A stretch of DNA of 54,813 bases from Terriglobia bacterium (GTDB lineage Bacteria > Acidobacteriota > Terriglobia > JAIQFV01): assembly GCA_028716525.1 (NCBI GenBank), contig JAQUPQ010000029.1, forward strand, positions 1 to 54,813. Direction: 5' to 3'. The translations under genes were made by a program, and so were the position numbers. Each line of letters starts with the position of its first letter. Position 1 is the stretch's first letter. The notes under the pieces are model-generated. The model ran no database searches and was not told where the DNA came from. It saw only the letters and a list, made by a program, of their open reading frames with translations. Positions 8,045-18,351 of this stretch are shown one piece after another.

Positions 8045-8659
8045 TTAATCATGTTCCACTTGCAATTGATTGTTTACGCTGAACACACCGGGGACGCCCA
8101 TGGCGGCATTGTAAGCCAACTGGCTGTCCATCCGGCGCGCCACCACACCCTTCAACGTGACGTGTCCGCCGTCCACAATAATGTGAAGTGACGGATTGGC
8201 GTGGCTGGAGTACAGAAACACCGGCGAATCCAGCCGGAGGATGGCGCGGTAAACCGCGAAGCGCAATCGTTCGTCAAATGGAGAGGGCGGCAACACTTCG
8301 ATCTCGTTGGCCACCGACCGCACACCCTCCACCTTCATAACCGTCGACTGGGCATCGGATTTCGTAACCGGCTTCACGACTTCGCCGCGCAACACCACGG
8401 TCCCGTCCGGCGTCATTTCATACGATAACCAGTCGAACACGCCGTACCAGGGCAGCATGGCAAGGCGATGGCGGATTTGCTCCGACATTCGTCCCTGGCT
8501 CACGGCCTCACGACTGGACCGATCGTAAGTCAGTTGCGGCGATTTGTGCTTGTCTGTGGGCGAAGAACCCGGGGCTGCAAACACGTTGCCCGTCGATAAT
8601 CCCAAAGACAACAGCAGCGCCAGAAATCCCGCCAGGAAAGAGAAGCGTCTTTTTGTCAT
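8045..8659 (-). CDS. Periplasmic BON-domain protein
   Basis: The 204-residue protein begins with a signal peptide (FLAGFLALLLSLGLSTGNVFA) and contains two BON domains: about 60-125 (VVLRGEVVKPVTKSDAQSTV, VEGVRSVANEIEVL) and 130-204 (VTLKGVVARRMDSQLAYNAA, VPGVFSVNNQL). BON domains bind phospholipid membranes and occur in OsmY- and secretin-associated proteins. The start at 8659 has GGAGGTG four bases upstream; an ATG at 8674 lies inside that ribosome site and is unlikely. It is convergent with the LolA-like pair. Confidence 0.75.
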   Translation of the reverse strand: MTKRRFSFLAGFLALLLSLGLSTGNVFAAPGSSPTDKHKSPQLTYDRSSREAVSQGRMSEQIRHRLAMLPWYGVFDWLSYEMTPDGTVVLRGEVVKPVTKSDAQSTVMKVEGVRSVANEIEVLPPSPFDERLRFAVYRAILRLDSPVFLYSSHANPSLHIIVDGGHVTLKGVVARRMDSQLAYNAAMGVPGVFSVNNQLQVEHD

Positions 8660-8766
8660 AATGCACCTCCACATCTACACCTAAAATCGCTCCATATAGT
8701 TTAGACGAGGACCCACGCTGAAGGTTGTATGCAACCAACGGACGGTTGTATTTCTTTGTAATTCAA

Positions 8767-9378
8767 TTATTTACGCGCGGTTTTTTCTTCTGTCGGGAAA
8801 CGCCTGGGGAGGAACAGAAAAAGCAGCATGGTGACGCTCAAAGCCAACAAGTAGACAGGATAAATCAATACCGTCCATTTCCAATTGTCGACGGCAAAGA
8901 AGTTGAGGCTGTTGCCGACGAAAAAAAGGCTCCAGGCAAGGCGATCTTCACCCTCGGGACGGAGATAAGCCTTTCGAAGGGTCGGCAGGGCGCCCCAAAA
9001 ATCGATCAACAGATTCAAAAGGAGTGCGAAAAGCGGGCGGCTCGTGAGTATCCACAGCAGCAAACTGATTCCAGCTCCGGCGATGGAAAATTGATCCAGT
9101 CGCGACCATCCGCCTTCTCCAAATTTGAAGGACAATAAAGCAATGACGAACGGTCCGGCGACATAACTCAGCGGCACCCAAATGGTTTGACGCGCGCCTA
9201 CCGCATAGTAACTGGCCGCCAGGAGAGCGCCAACCACCGTCCAGATCCACCACGTCGCCCGGTTGGGTTTCGTTTGGCCACGGAGCGTGGTGAAAATATA
9301 GGGAATGAAAGCCATCAGCGCGATGAGACCGGCCAATCTTCCGGCTGCGGATCTGTGATTCAAGAGATTGAAGAGCAT
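8767..9378 (-). CDS. Multi-pass membrane protein with PQ-loop-like segment
   Basis: This is a membrane protein of about 203 residues with six or seven hydrophobic segments. The stretch IPYIFTTLRGQTKPNRATW followed by WTVVGALLAASYY resembles one PQ-loop-like repeat, in which a P-Y pair precedes a loop and a W-rich helix, and a similar arrangement (LIDFWGALPTLRKAYLRPEG) recurs near residue 140. That would fit a small transporter or receptor of the SWEET/PQ-loop type, but the likeness is by eye only. The start chosen is the ATG at 9378; in-frame upstream codons add a short basic extension. Confidence 0.5.
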   Translation of the reverse strand: MLFNLLNHRSAAGRLAGLIALMAFIPYIFTTLRGQTKPNRATWWIWTVVGALLAASYYAVGARQTIWVPLSYVAGPFVIALLSFKFGEGGWSRLDQFSIAGAGISLLLWILTSRPLFALLLNLLIDFWGALPTLRKAYLRPEGEDRLAWSLFFVGNSLNFFAVDNWKWTVLIYPVYLLALSVTMLLFLFLPRRFPTEEKTARK

Positions 9379-10028
9379 AAAAAACCGGACCCGCGCCGCG
9401 ACACTTCGTTGGTTCGGCAAAGGTTGGAGAAGAAACCATTCAGCATCAGTTCGCCGCGGCTTGGAGCCAAAATTATAGCTGAACTGGATTAGAAGTCGCG
9501 AAGAAACGAATGGCGAGCACGGTGACGATTTGGTGGCCTCGGTCGTTCCTCGGCCGAGGGGGATCTCTGGATATTCCGGATGAGAGCGTTCAAGAGGATT
9601 GGTATCGCCATATCCATCTGACTCGATTACAACCGTTGCACGCGGCTTTCCGGTGGCAACCTCTTATTCTTTCCTTCTCCACGACAAGGCTGACCCTTGC
9701 CGTGGAGCGAAATGTGAGTGGTGATTGGAATGAGTTTTTGGAAAGGCAAAGCCTTTCCAAAATAGTAAGCGGCGGAGCCGCTCTTTCCCTGATGTCTTGG
9801 TCGCTGATTATTGTATGAAGTTTCAGTCGTTCGCGAATCATAATGACAACAGAAATCCCCGGTCCAATTTGTGTCCCCTTATCTGTGGGCATGTACATCG
9901 AGCTAGTCAGGACGGTTCGTTCGCTTCGGTGATCCCCCAACCGGCTTTGTAGTTTACATCGTTCGCAAAAGTCGATTATGCTCTGCAGAATGGAACGCAT
10001 CCGGTACTTTTAGAATTGAGGGCGAGCT
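9379..10028. other. Gene-poor stretch with REP-like hairpins
   Basis: No open frame here looks like protein: those on both strands lack family features and run through palindromes. The stretch marks the left edge of the AT-richer accessory region. Apart from the tandem hairpins at 9736-9782 I see nothing nameable. Confidence 0.5.
9736..9782. repeat. Two tandem REP-like hairpins
   Basis: A perfect 12-bp stem with a 3-base loop (TTTTGGAAAGGC-AAA-GCCTTTCCAAAA, 9736-9762) is followed 5 bases later by AGCGGC-GGA-GCCGCT (9768-9782). Two adjacent short hairpins with fixed spacing are characteristic of bacterial REP units. No second copy was found in this window. Confidence 0.6.
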
Positions 10029-10406
10029 GTGAATTTCAAACTACCCATCGAGTTTTGGAAATGGCTGAAGCGCATTTGGGGTTTCCTAACCCGAATCGGT
10101 AGAATCAGGTTTTGGATTGATCAGCTTCAGCGACAGAAGGAATGGGCGCAGATCAGGGAGAACTACTTTTTGATCAATGCCCCTGGGGGAGCAATGGTGT
10201 ACAAGTCAAAGGGATCTCCAGAACACTATATTTGTCCTGCTTGCTATGCCAATAAACAGCATGGGATACTGCAGCCCGCTCGAGATTCGACAGGAGAATC
10301 CTATTGTCCAACTTGCAATGCTCGCTACCCTATCAACCCTCAAGAGTCGAGCACGGGGATTGTCCTTGACTCAGATGATAGTGAAAAGACCTCCGATGAG
10401 CTTTAG
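10029..10406 (+). CDS. Small protein with double-CxxC zinc ribbon
   Basis: The 125-residue product starts at GTG 10029 with GAGGGCGAG upstream. Residues 1-40 are basic and tryptophan-rich, forming an amphipathic segment; residues 65-105 carry CPACYANKQ and CPTCNARYP, a four-cysteine zinc ribbon; the tail is acidic (DSDDSEKTSDEL). I do not recognise a named family. Similar zinc-ribbon proteins occur in phage and mobile regions, consistent with the ORF6N gene downstream, but no function is claimed. Confidence 0.55.
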   Translation: MNFKLPIEFWKWLKRIWGFLTRIGRIRFWIDQLQRQKEWAQIRENYFLINAPGGAMVYKSKGSPEHYICPACYANKQHGILQPARDSTGESYCPTCNARYPINPQESSTGIVLDSDDSEKTSDEL

Positions 10407-10414
10407 CCTCTTCT

Positions 10415-10438
10415 AATGCCACGCAGATGAGTGGCATT
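10415..10438 (+). terminator. Hairpin after the zinc-ribbon gene
   Basis: AATGCCAC and GTGGCATT form an 8-bp stem just after the stop codon, followed by a T/G-rich but not continuous T tract. It is a weak terminator candidate. Confidence 0.4.
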
Positions 10439-10627
10439 TGCGTTGTGTTTCTTGGGGCGTGAGCGTGAAGTAATCGTTTGGTTGTGATTGCCAAGAAAGC
10501 AAAGCATCCTGTCACCAATTTGAATGTAATAATCTTGTTAAGTTGATGGTGAGACAGGGTTCTGTAGTGGCTGAAATGGATTGTCGATGGGTTTTCCGCG
10601 AGAGAGGCTTGCGTGAGGAGGAGGCAA

Positions 10628-11689
10628 ATGCCAAACGGCGCGCAAAATGAGTCCGGAAATGTTTTCTGGGTGATCCCTCGAGTTTGGAAGAATATCTTGA
10701 GCATAGAACCATTTCAGATGGGTTCCGATGAACAAATGCAGGATGTGATCTTTCGGTTCCTAATCCCGGACAGGATTGATACGCAAGTGTTTCTTTCGAA
10801 CATAATGGCAATCACAGACAGCTTCCATGATCTTTCCACCGAGTTGCTAAGCAGCTTTCAATTAAAAGATGATTCAATCGAACAAATCATGCATTCAGTG
10901 TCTCGCTCAGCAAGGATTTTTGCGATTCCAAATACTCCCCCCAACTATCCACTTTGGTTTGTAGCCGCATATCCGGACGTCTTGATGTGGTTGAGTCGTC
11001 AGATGAGCTCAACCCCAGAACTAAAGCTGAATAGTTTGCTAAGCACATCTGTCGGTTCTTCTGCAACCAGGAATTCACTTGTAGGTACACGGGATTCTTA
11101 CCTTGAACCCTCTCTTGAATTTCTCAGAAATCTTGTAGAAGAGTTCAAACGAAACACAGGGGCGAACTTGGAGGTGTCGTCGGATGAGATCGAAAGACTC
11201 CGGAAGCAAACAAAAGAATTTAGCGAAATGACAGGCTTCGAGGACAACTTTACTCTTATATCAACCAGTACAACAAAGTACTACTTGGAGTTAAAAAGGA
11301 ATTGGAATGGTTGCTTTGGAGATGAGGTTTCGCTGCTGGCTGCGGCTGGGTTGATGGATGCTCAATACTATGTCTTTGCAGAGAAAACAATCGAAATTAT
11401 GGAAATAGTCGCAATTGCAAAAGAAGCTGTGTCATCTGGCAGGATTCCACTTGCAAACTTTATTGTAAATCTGATTGCGAAGGAATCGGAGGTCGATTTT
11501 CCCGAATTAGATCGTGACCGACTTCATCGGGTATGTCTAGCGGCGAGAGATTTAATAGATCAAGTCATTCACAGGGAGAGTTGCGAGATAAATCTAGATG
11601 TGGAAGTTGCGAATGAAGTCAGAGTATTCATGCAAACACCGAAACTGCAATCCTTGAGGGAATCTCTCGGTATCAGGGTGCACAATTGA
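10628..11689 (+). CDS. Protein of unknown function in AT-rich accessory region
   Basis: This 353-residue soluble protein is not recognised. The ATG at 10628 has a strong ribosome site (GAGGAGGAGG), preferable to the in-frame GTG that lies inside that site. No signal peptide or membrane helix is apparent. It is predicted mostly helical, with a central serine-rich linker (SSTPELKLNSLLSTSVGSSA), a probable coiled-coil stretch (DEIERLRKQTKEFSEM) and a C-terminal acidic helical part (IAKESEVDFPELDRDRL). Codon use is AT-rich compared with the genes on both sides. The neighbours (zinc-ribbon protein, ORF6N antirepressor-like protein) suggest a horizontally acquired segment. Confidence 0.6.
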   Translation: MPNGAQNESGNVFWVIPRVWKNILSIEPFQMGSDEQMQDVIFRFLIPDRIDTQVFLSNIMAITDSFHDLSTELLSSFQLKDDSIEQIMHSVSRSARIFAIPNTPPNYPLWFVAAYPDVLMWLSRQMSSTPELKLNSLLSTSVGSSATRNSLVGTRDSYLEPSLEFLRNLVEEFKRNTGANLEVSSDEIERLRKQTKEFSEMTGFEDNFTLISTSTTKYYLELKRNWNGCFGDEVSLLAAAGLMDAQYYVFAEKTIEIMEIVAIAKEAVSSGRIPLANFIVNLIAKESEVDFPELDRDRLHRVCLAARDLIDQVIHRESCEINLDVEVANEVRVFMQTPKLQSLRESLGIRVHN

Positions 11690-11785
11690 AAAAGAGGCGA
11701 TCAACCACAAATGCCTCTCGTCGGAGAAACCGGTGGATATTATGTGGCATTCAGCAATGCGGAATCTGTACGCTCGATACCGCGC

Positions 11786-12304
11786 TCACCTCTCTTTCAC
11801 GTTGAATCCAATGACACGCCGTTTTGGCTCGGGGGAGGTCATAAGTTGGCGGATGGCATCGAACACACCCTTGAATTGCGCATCGTACTTCCGCTCCAAC
11901 TCGGCCAACTTCCGTGCCAAATCTTTGTTTGCCGAAAGCAACTCTCTCAACTTTACAAATGCGCGGACCACATGGACACCGGCCTGAATTGCCGCGGGAC
12001 TATTCAGAACATTGGCCGCCATGATGGCCCCATGTTCTGTGAAGACGTAAGGGAGTTTGCGTCTGCCGCCGTACCCCGAACTTGATGTTGCAATTTGCAA
12101 CATCAAGTTGGCGAATTCGGGACACGTCAAACGAAAACCAAAATCTTCAGGGAAGCGGTTTTGATTTCTCTTGACCTGCTGGTTTAATCGCGCCGTAGTG
12201 ACCTTGTAAATACGTGCCAAGTCAACATCGAGCATGACTCTTTGGCCGCGAATCAAATAGATTGATTTTTCTATCTGTTCGATGGGTACGAGGGATTCTT
12301 TCAT
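11786..12304 (-). CDS. ORF6N-domain protein (phage antirepressor type)
   Basis: The 172-residue product carries an N-terminal ORF6N domain: IYLIRGQRVMLDVDLARIY, TTARLNQQVKRNQNRFPEDF, GFRLT and YVFTEHGAIMAANVL are all characteristic. In phages and integrated elements this domain, related to KilA-N, is a DNA-binding part of antirepressor-like regulators. The C-terminal half is a charged helical region (LRELLSANKDLARKLAELE), likely a coiled coil for oligomerisation. The start at 12304 has AAGGAA upstream. It stands at the right side of the AT-rich accessory stretch and supports foreign origin. Confidence 0.82.
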   Translation of the reverse strand: MKESLVPIEQIEKSIYLIRGQRVMLDVDLARIYKVTTARLNQQVKRNQNRFPEDFGFRLTCPEFANLMLQIATSSSGYGGRRKLPYVFTEHGAIMAANVLNSPAAIQAGVHVVRAFVKLRELLSANKDLARKLAELERKYDAQFKGVFDAIRQLMTSPEPKRRVIGFNVKER

Positions 12305-12376
12305 TGGCAGTTCCTTTCGTTTGCTCCACAAGGCTCTCGCTTCGCTCCCTCTCGGAATTTCGCGGTGCATAGTTGA

Positions 12377-12592
12377 TTAGCGCACGGGCTCCCGCCCATC
12401 GGCAAGTCCAGTAATCAGGAAGTCGGGATATCGCAATCCTGCGTCGTTTTCTGCTTCTGTGTATACGATGAATGCCATGACGGCTACGAAGTCGGGGGAT
12501 AGGGGACCTGATTGCTTCAAGAAAGCTTGAATCGCACATACCCTACACGCCTCGACAGCGGAAATCAATTTGAATTTTGTGGCTGGATTCAC
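12377..12592 (-). CDS. Small hypothetical protein
   Basis: A 71-codon frame with a GTG start encodes VEACRVCAIQAFLKQSG followed by a hydrophobic segment (DFVAVMAFIVYTEAENDAG). No family is recognised and the ribosome site is poor. It sits just upstream of the ORF6N gene on the same strand. It may be a real small gene or chance. Confidence 0.25.
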   Translation of the reverse strand: MNPATKFKLISAVEACRVCAIQAFLKQSGPLSPDFVAVMAFIVYTEAENDAGLRYPDFLITGLADGREPVR

Positions 12593-12738
12593 CCACGTAG
12601 AGCTACTACCCGACAGACTTTACTGGAAGGCTTGCTAGATGACGCCCGCTCGATGACTGACAACGATCAAAATGAATAACACTTCCGCCCCCGTTCGCGA
12701 ACCCGAACCGAACCCTTGCAGTAATCCGATAGCCTCAA

Positions 12739-12779
12739 GAAAAAAAGCCCCGAATCCCGCCGAGGGACCCGAGGCTTTG
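12739..12779 (-). terminator. Rho-independent terminator of groES-groEL
   Basis: Read on the minus strand, AAAGCC and TCCC arms pair with GGGA and GGCTTT around a TCGGC loop (with a short internal mismatch), followed by a run of seven T. It lies about 25 bases past the groEL stop codon. Confidence 0.75.
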
Positions 12780-12801
12780 ATATACTTTCTTCGAGTCGTG
12801 C

Positions 12802-14442
<1,641 letters not shown>

Positions 14443-14497
14443 TTATTCTTGGTTGAAGTCCTTTTTCCTCCCCGAGGAATCTCCGGTTCGGGGCGGG

Positions 14498-14815
14498 CTA
14501 CTTTCCACCTTTGGCCGATTTGGCGGCGCCTTCGATGACGCCCAACACTTCGTCTTCGCGCAGGATCAGCACTTCTTGATCATCGATCTTGATTTCGTTT
14601 CCGGAATACTTGCCGAAAAGAATGGTGTCGCCGGCTTTCACATCCAGCGGAACCTTCGTTCCGTTTTCCAGAATCTTGCCATTGCCGACGGCAATGACTT
14701 CGCCTTGCTGAGGTTTTTCTTTGGCGGTGTCGGGAATGATGATTCCCCCCTTCACTACCTCGCCCTCCTCCAGGCGCTTGACGATGATGCGATCATGCAG
14801 AGGTCGAATTTTCAT
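14498..14815 (-). CDS. groS: Co-chaperonin GroES
   Basis: This 105-residue lid subunit of the GroEL chamber has the classic [16 protein letters not shown] start, the mobile-loop region ([18 protein letters not shown]), [14 protein letters not shown] and the ending EDEVLGVIE, with a short lysine/glycine-rich extension. It is the first gene of the groESL operon and directly follows the CIRCE element. Confidence 0.97.
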   Translation of the reverse strand: MKIRPLHDRIIVKRLEEGEVVKGGIIIPDTAKEKPQQGEVIAVGNGKILENGTKVPLDVKAGDTILFGKYSGNEIKIDDQEVLILREDEVLGVIEGAAKSAKGGK

Positions 14816-14925
14816 TTCAGGCTACTCCTTTCCTTAAGAATTTCCGTTGATACAGAGCTTGGGTGGAGCCACCACAGAGTTGAATAGTTGTAAGCGATTT
14901 TCTTTCAGTGGCTTACAGATCAAAT

Positions 14926-14952
14926 CTAGCACTCCACAGGTATGAGCGCTAA
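14926..14952 (-). promoter_or_regulatory. CIRCE operator (HrcA binding site)
   Basis: On the minus strand TTAGCGCTC, nine spacer bases, then GAGTGCTAG. This differs from the CIRCE consensus TTAGCACTC-N9-GAGTGCTAA at one base in each arm. CIRCE is bound by the HrcA repressor and controls groE operons. It lies about 110 bases upstream of groES and adjoins the -10 box of the promoter. Confidence 0.93.
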
Positions 14953-14953
14953 T

Positions 14954-14981
14954 ATATTAAGAGTATTTGCGGGAATGTCAA
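14954..14981 (-). promoter_or_regulatory. Sigma70-type promoter of groES-groEL
   Basis: On the minus strand a perfect -35 TTGACA (14976-14981) is followed after 16 bases by TAATAT (14954-14959). The CIRCE begins right at the -10, so HrcA binding would block RNA polymerase. Confidence 0.85.
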
Positions 14982-15084
14982 GTGAAGGTGCATCTTTTGC
15001 CCGTTTTGATCGAGCTTTTTGAGGGTGGCGATTTTCGGCTTGATATTTGAGTGATCTAATCCGCTACCTCAGAGAATGAGAAAA

Positions 15085-15222
15085 CGTACCGCGGAGACGC
15101 CGAGCAAACACAGAGGTTCAATGGCTGAGCAAAGACGGACTCATTCAATGCACCGGAGCGGCAAGTTCTAATCCCTGATTCCTCTGCGCACCCTCCGCGT
15201 TCTCAGCGCCACGGCGGTAAAC
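15085..15222. repeat. Word-repeat imperfect hairpin (ACCGCGGAGACGC type)
   Basis: The left arm (CGTACCGCGGAGACGCCGAG, then ACACAGAGG) pairs approximately with the right arm CCTCTGCGC..CCTCCGCGTTCTCAGCGCC..GGCGGTAAA. Each arm is made of near-repeats of short words. It fills most of the gap between the groES promoter and the PqqD-like gene. Related words occur at 1841-1882. Confidence 0.55.
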
Positions 15223-15337
15223 GGATCATCTGGGATGCTTCAAAAAACGAAGCATCTCGGGTACCAGACTTCGCGTTTAGGACTCATGCGAGGTCGATTT
15301 GTTCTCCACCTGTAACCCTTCACTCGCCACTTCCATA

Positions 15338-15688
15338 TCATTGAATTTTAAGAAGGTCTCCATTCTCCAACTGCTGCAGGAACCGGGTAATTCGATCGTA
15401 CAGCGGCTCAGCCTCTTCACCGAAGTGGTGTTTCATCTTCTCTCCGATGGTTTGAATTGATGTTTCTCCGTCACAACCCTTCCAAAAGAAACTGCCGAAG
15501 GCATCCAGTTTGACCCGAAAGAAGGGCCGGGACAAGCGAGGCTGCAGAACTCGGGCGGGCCAGCCCTTGCGAAACTTCGGCACCAGAACCGTGACGCGGC
15601 CCTCGGCATCCTCTTCCCATTCCATAAGCCGCAGGGGCCTCAATTCGTACAGATTCTTGTGTGCGCTCTTTTTTTGGGGAGATTTCAT
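15338..15688 (-). CDS. PqqD-like peptide-binding protein
   Basis: The product of about 116 residues resembles PqqD/RRE-type domains, small winged-helix proteins that bind precursor peptides: LYELRPLRLMEWEEDAEGRVTVLVPKF is followed by LDAFGSFFWKGCDGETSIQTI and a C-terminal helix FLQQLENGDLLKI. No radical-SAM or precursor-peptide gene is adjacent, so a role in peptide modification is not shown. The start at 15688 is chosen because upstream codons read into a repeat; the ribosome site is weak. Confidence 0.6.
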   Translation of the reverse strand: MKSPQKKSAHKNLYELRPLRLMEWEEDAEGRVTVLVPKFRKGWPARVLQPRLSRPFFRVKLDAFGSFFWKGCDGETSIQTIGEKMKHHFGEEAEPLYDRITRFLQQLENGDLLKIQ

Positions 15689-15755
15689 GGGCAAGAAAGA
15701 TTTTGCGGGTTCCGGCCAATGGAAAGACGGGAACCCGCAGTAGGTTTGAGGAGAA

Positions 15756-15813
15756 GGGACAGACACCAACATGATTTGTCATTCCGTGACCTTGGACGGA
15801 AGGTGTCTGTCCC
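15756..15813. repeat. REP-like inverted repeat, GGGACAGACACC family
   Basis: GGGACAGACACC (15756-15767) is perfectly inverted as GGTGTCTGTCCC (15802-15813). The arms differ at one base from those of the element at 5656-5724, which likewise sits just past the end of a gene (here the OPT transporter). Confidence 0.65.
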
Positions 15814-15820
15814 CAAGTAT

Positions 15821-17863
15821 TTACATCATGGCGCTTGGAGGCGCCGGCTCATCCGGACTCCCTGCGTTCTTGACCGGGAAGAAGATGAGCATGAACGCGA
15901 CAATCGCAAACATCACCAGGCTGGTGATGAAGCTGGGATGTTTGAACATTTGCCACGAGTTGATCTGGTGAAATGCCGGCTTATAGTCGAAGAATTTCAA
16001 GGTTGCGAAAACCAAGCCGACCAGCGCTTCTCCCGCGATCAACCCCGAGGCGATCAACACTCCGTTGTTAGTGGTGCGGGCGTTTTGCGCCTCATTGAAT
16101 TTTTTACGGCTGGAAATGCTTTCCACGATGCCCCGGAACACTCCGCCCACGAAAATTGCGAAGGTGGTTCCCAAAGGCAGGTACATGCCCACGCACACCA
16201 GCATGGGGCTGCGCACTTGAACCAGGATGAAACAAACGGCCATCAGCATGCCCACGATGATCAGCGGCCAGGCCATCTGTCCCCCGACGATGCCTTTTGA
16301 TAACAAGGCCATCAAACTGGCCTGGGGCGCCGGCAGGGCGGTACCGCCGAAGCCAATTCCCCCGGTGCGAATATCGCCCACGTGCAGCACCAGCAACGGG
16401 AAATACATCACCGCGCCCGCGAGAACGACGCCGATGAGATCGCCGGATTGCATCTTCCAGGGTGTGCCGCCGAGAATGTGTCCCACCTTCAAGTCCTGCA
16501 GCATCTCACCCGCCACCGCTGCCGAGACGCACACCACCCCGGCTACACCCAGCACGGCGGCGACTCCGAGATCTCCCTTCATCCCCAAAGCCACCATCAA
16601 GATTGCCGCGACAAGCAACGTGCAGAGGGTCAATCCGCTGATGGGATTATTGCTGGAGCCGATCATCCCGACCAGATATCCCGAAACGGCGGCGAAAAAG
16701 AAACCGGCGATGATCATGACAAACGTGGCCACCAGCGCCGCTGACGTGCTTTGGCTGAAATGTCGGTAGATGAAAAAGGTGAATATGCCCGCCAAGAGGA
16801 TGATGAACCCGACGATTTTCAGTTTGATATCTTTTTCCAGGCGATTTTCCGAAGCTTGAGCGGTAGCGGCACGCTTGGCGTCAGCCACGGAGCGCGACAA
16901 ACCGGCGAGCAAACTCTTGCGCATGCGATACAGCGTGTAGCCGGCGCTGACCAACATCCCCCCGATGGCGATGGGGCGGACGATGTTTTGCCACACGGCG
17001 GTGGACAGGGCGATCCAATAATCTGTTGGACTCAACCCGCTCTTGGGGATGGCGGCTTCGAATTGCGGTCCCAGAAAGTACAGCAGCAAAGGGACAAACA
17101 GCCCCCATGCCAGCAGACCGCCTGCAAAGTTCCATCCCGCCAGCTTTGGCCCGATGATGTAACCCACACCCATGTAGGCGGGGCTGACGGCGGGAGCCGA
17201 AAGTACGGCGCCGCCACTGCCGCTGACGGCGGCGGCTGTGTCTTTGATCTTCAGCCCGATGGACGTTTTGGCGAAACCCACGAAATGAACCCAACTGTCG
17301 GCGAAGGCTTTGAGGTTGCCCAAGGCCTGAATAACGGCTCCCAATCCCATGGCGCCAAACAAGTAGGCGGCGCCGGTTCCACCGCGGCGTCCGGCCTTGT
17401 GAATTTCAGATGCCGCCACGGATTCAGGAAAGGGCAACTCCGTGTCCTCCACCATGACGCGCCGCAACATGGTGACGAACATGATGCCGATGATGCCGCC
17501 CACGATCATGATGGCGGTGGATTCCAAATAGCGCTGCGTGGTGTCGAACCGGGTCCACACGCCGGCAATCAGAAACGCCGGGATCGTGAAGATGGCTCCG
17601 GCCGCCACCGATTCGCCGATCGAGCCGATCGTTCGAGCGATGTTTTCTTCCAGGATGCTGCCTTTCATCAATTTCAAGAGTGCCATTCCGATGACGGCCG
17701 CGGGGTAAGTGGCGGCAATCGTCATCCCGGCCTTCAAGCCGAGATAGGCATTGGCGGCGCCCAGAATGACGCACATGACCACACCAATCAAAACCGCGCG
17801 CAAGGTAAATTCCTTGAGATCGGTTTGGGCTGGAACGTAGGGTTTGAATTCCTTTTCTGCCAT
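15821..17863 (-). CDS. OPT-family oligopeptide (or metal-chelate) transporter
   Basis: The 680-residue inner-membrane protein has around 14-16 hydrophobic segments. It starts with EFTLRAVLIGVVMCVILGAANAYLGLKAGMTIAATYPAAV and later contains LGAVIQALGNLKAFADSW and SSNNPISGLTLCTLL (the NPISG motif), all typical of the bacterial OPT branch, which moves peptides or metal-peptide complexes with protons. AGGAGG precedes the ATG. It appears to be a single-gene unit; the M20 dipeptidase gene is divergent and upstream, which makes peptide uptake and hydrolysis a reasonable joint role (inference). Confidence 0.9.
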   Translation of the reverse strand: MAEKEFKPYVPAQTDLKEFTLRAVLIGVVMCVILGAANAYLGLKAGMTIAATYPAAVIGMALLKLMKGSILEENIARTIGSIGESVAAGAIFTIPAFLIAGVWTRFDTTQRYLESTAIMIVGGIIGIMFVTMLRRVMVEDTELPFPESVAASEIHKAGRRGGTGAAYLFGAMGLGAVIQALGNLKAFADSWVHFVGFAKTSIGLKIKDTAAAVSGSGGAVLSAPAVSPAYMGVGYIIGPKLAGWNFAGGLLAWGLFVPLLLYFLGPQFEAAIPKSGLSPTDYWIALSTAVWQNIVRPIAIGGMLVSAGYTLYRMRKSLLAGLSRSVADAKRAATAQASENRLEKDIKLKIVGFIILLAGIFTFFIYRHFSQSTSAALVATFVMIIAGFFFAAVSGYLVGMIGSSNNPISGLTLCTLLVAAILMVALGMKGDLGVAAVLGVAGVVCVSAAVAGEMLQDLKVGHILGGTPWKMQSGDLIGVVLAGAVMYFPLLVLHVGDIRTGGIGFGGTALPAPQASLMALLSKGIVGGQMAWPLIIVGMLMAVCFILVQVRSPMLVCVGMYLPLGTTFAIFVGGVFRGIVESISSRKKFNEAQNARTTNNGVLIASGLIAGEALVGLVFATLKFFDYKPAFHQINSWQMFKHPSFITSLVMFAIVAFMLIFFPVKNAGSPDEPAPPSAMM

Positions 17864-18351
17864 GAGTCCTCCTGAAGCAGGTTGGAGTTACTGCACCCGC
17901 CGATGCGGGAGACGCGCCGCCCGGGCCGGGCCTTGCCATTTCATGTGTTCATAAAGAAATGATGAGGTTGAGACGGGTGAAGGATGACGCTGCATGGGAA
18001 TTGGTTTTAAGTGTGATGGATGAAAATTCCAAAACTTGAAGCGAGCGGCCGTTCGAATGATCCGCCACTGGAGAAGCGGCGGTGCTGAAACCATCGCACG
18101 GTGAGCCGCATTCGAACCTCGCGAAACTATCATCGCGGCTGCGCGAGTGTCAAGCGGAAAAGCGGCCCGCTAATTCTCTCCAAACTCGATATTTGAGCGT
18201 CTTCAATATTGCCGGTGCTTTCTATCCCTATCTGTAATAGAATGCGAAACGCTTTGATTCGAAACGTAGAGTTCTACCTGAGTGTTGGTTATCCTTACAA
18301 TCCGCCGAGCTTTGTATTCTGCGAATTCATTAATACCTGAGGAGGTTCTTC
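17864..18351. other. Intergenic region between divergent transporter and dipeptidase genes
   Basis: About 490 bases with no credible gene. Promoters for the two divergent genes should lie here, but I see no convincing pair of -35/-10 boxes; GAGGAGG at the right end is the dipeptidase ribosome site. Confidence 0.5.

Noticed and set aside
9590-10000. A 136-codon minus-strand frame in the gene-poor stretch
   Set aside because: It spans the REP-like hairpins and shows no motif; codon pattern is not that of neighbouring genes.
16751-17875. A 374-codon frame antisense to the OPT transporter
   Set aside because: His/Gly/Gln-rich translation is the mirror of membrane-helix codons; there is no motif or ribosome site.
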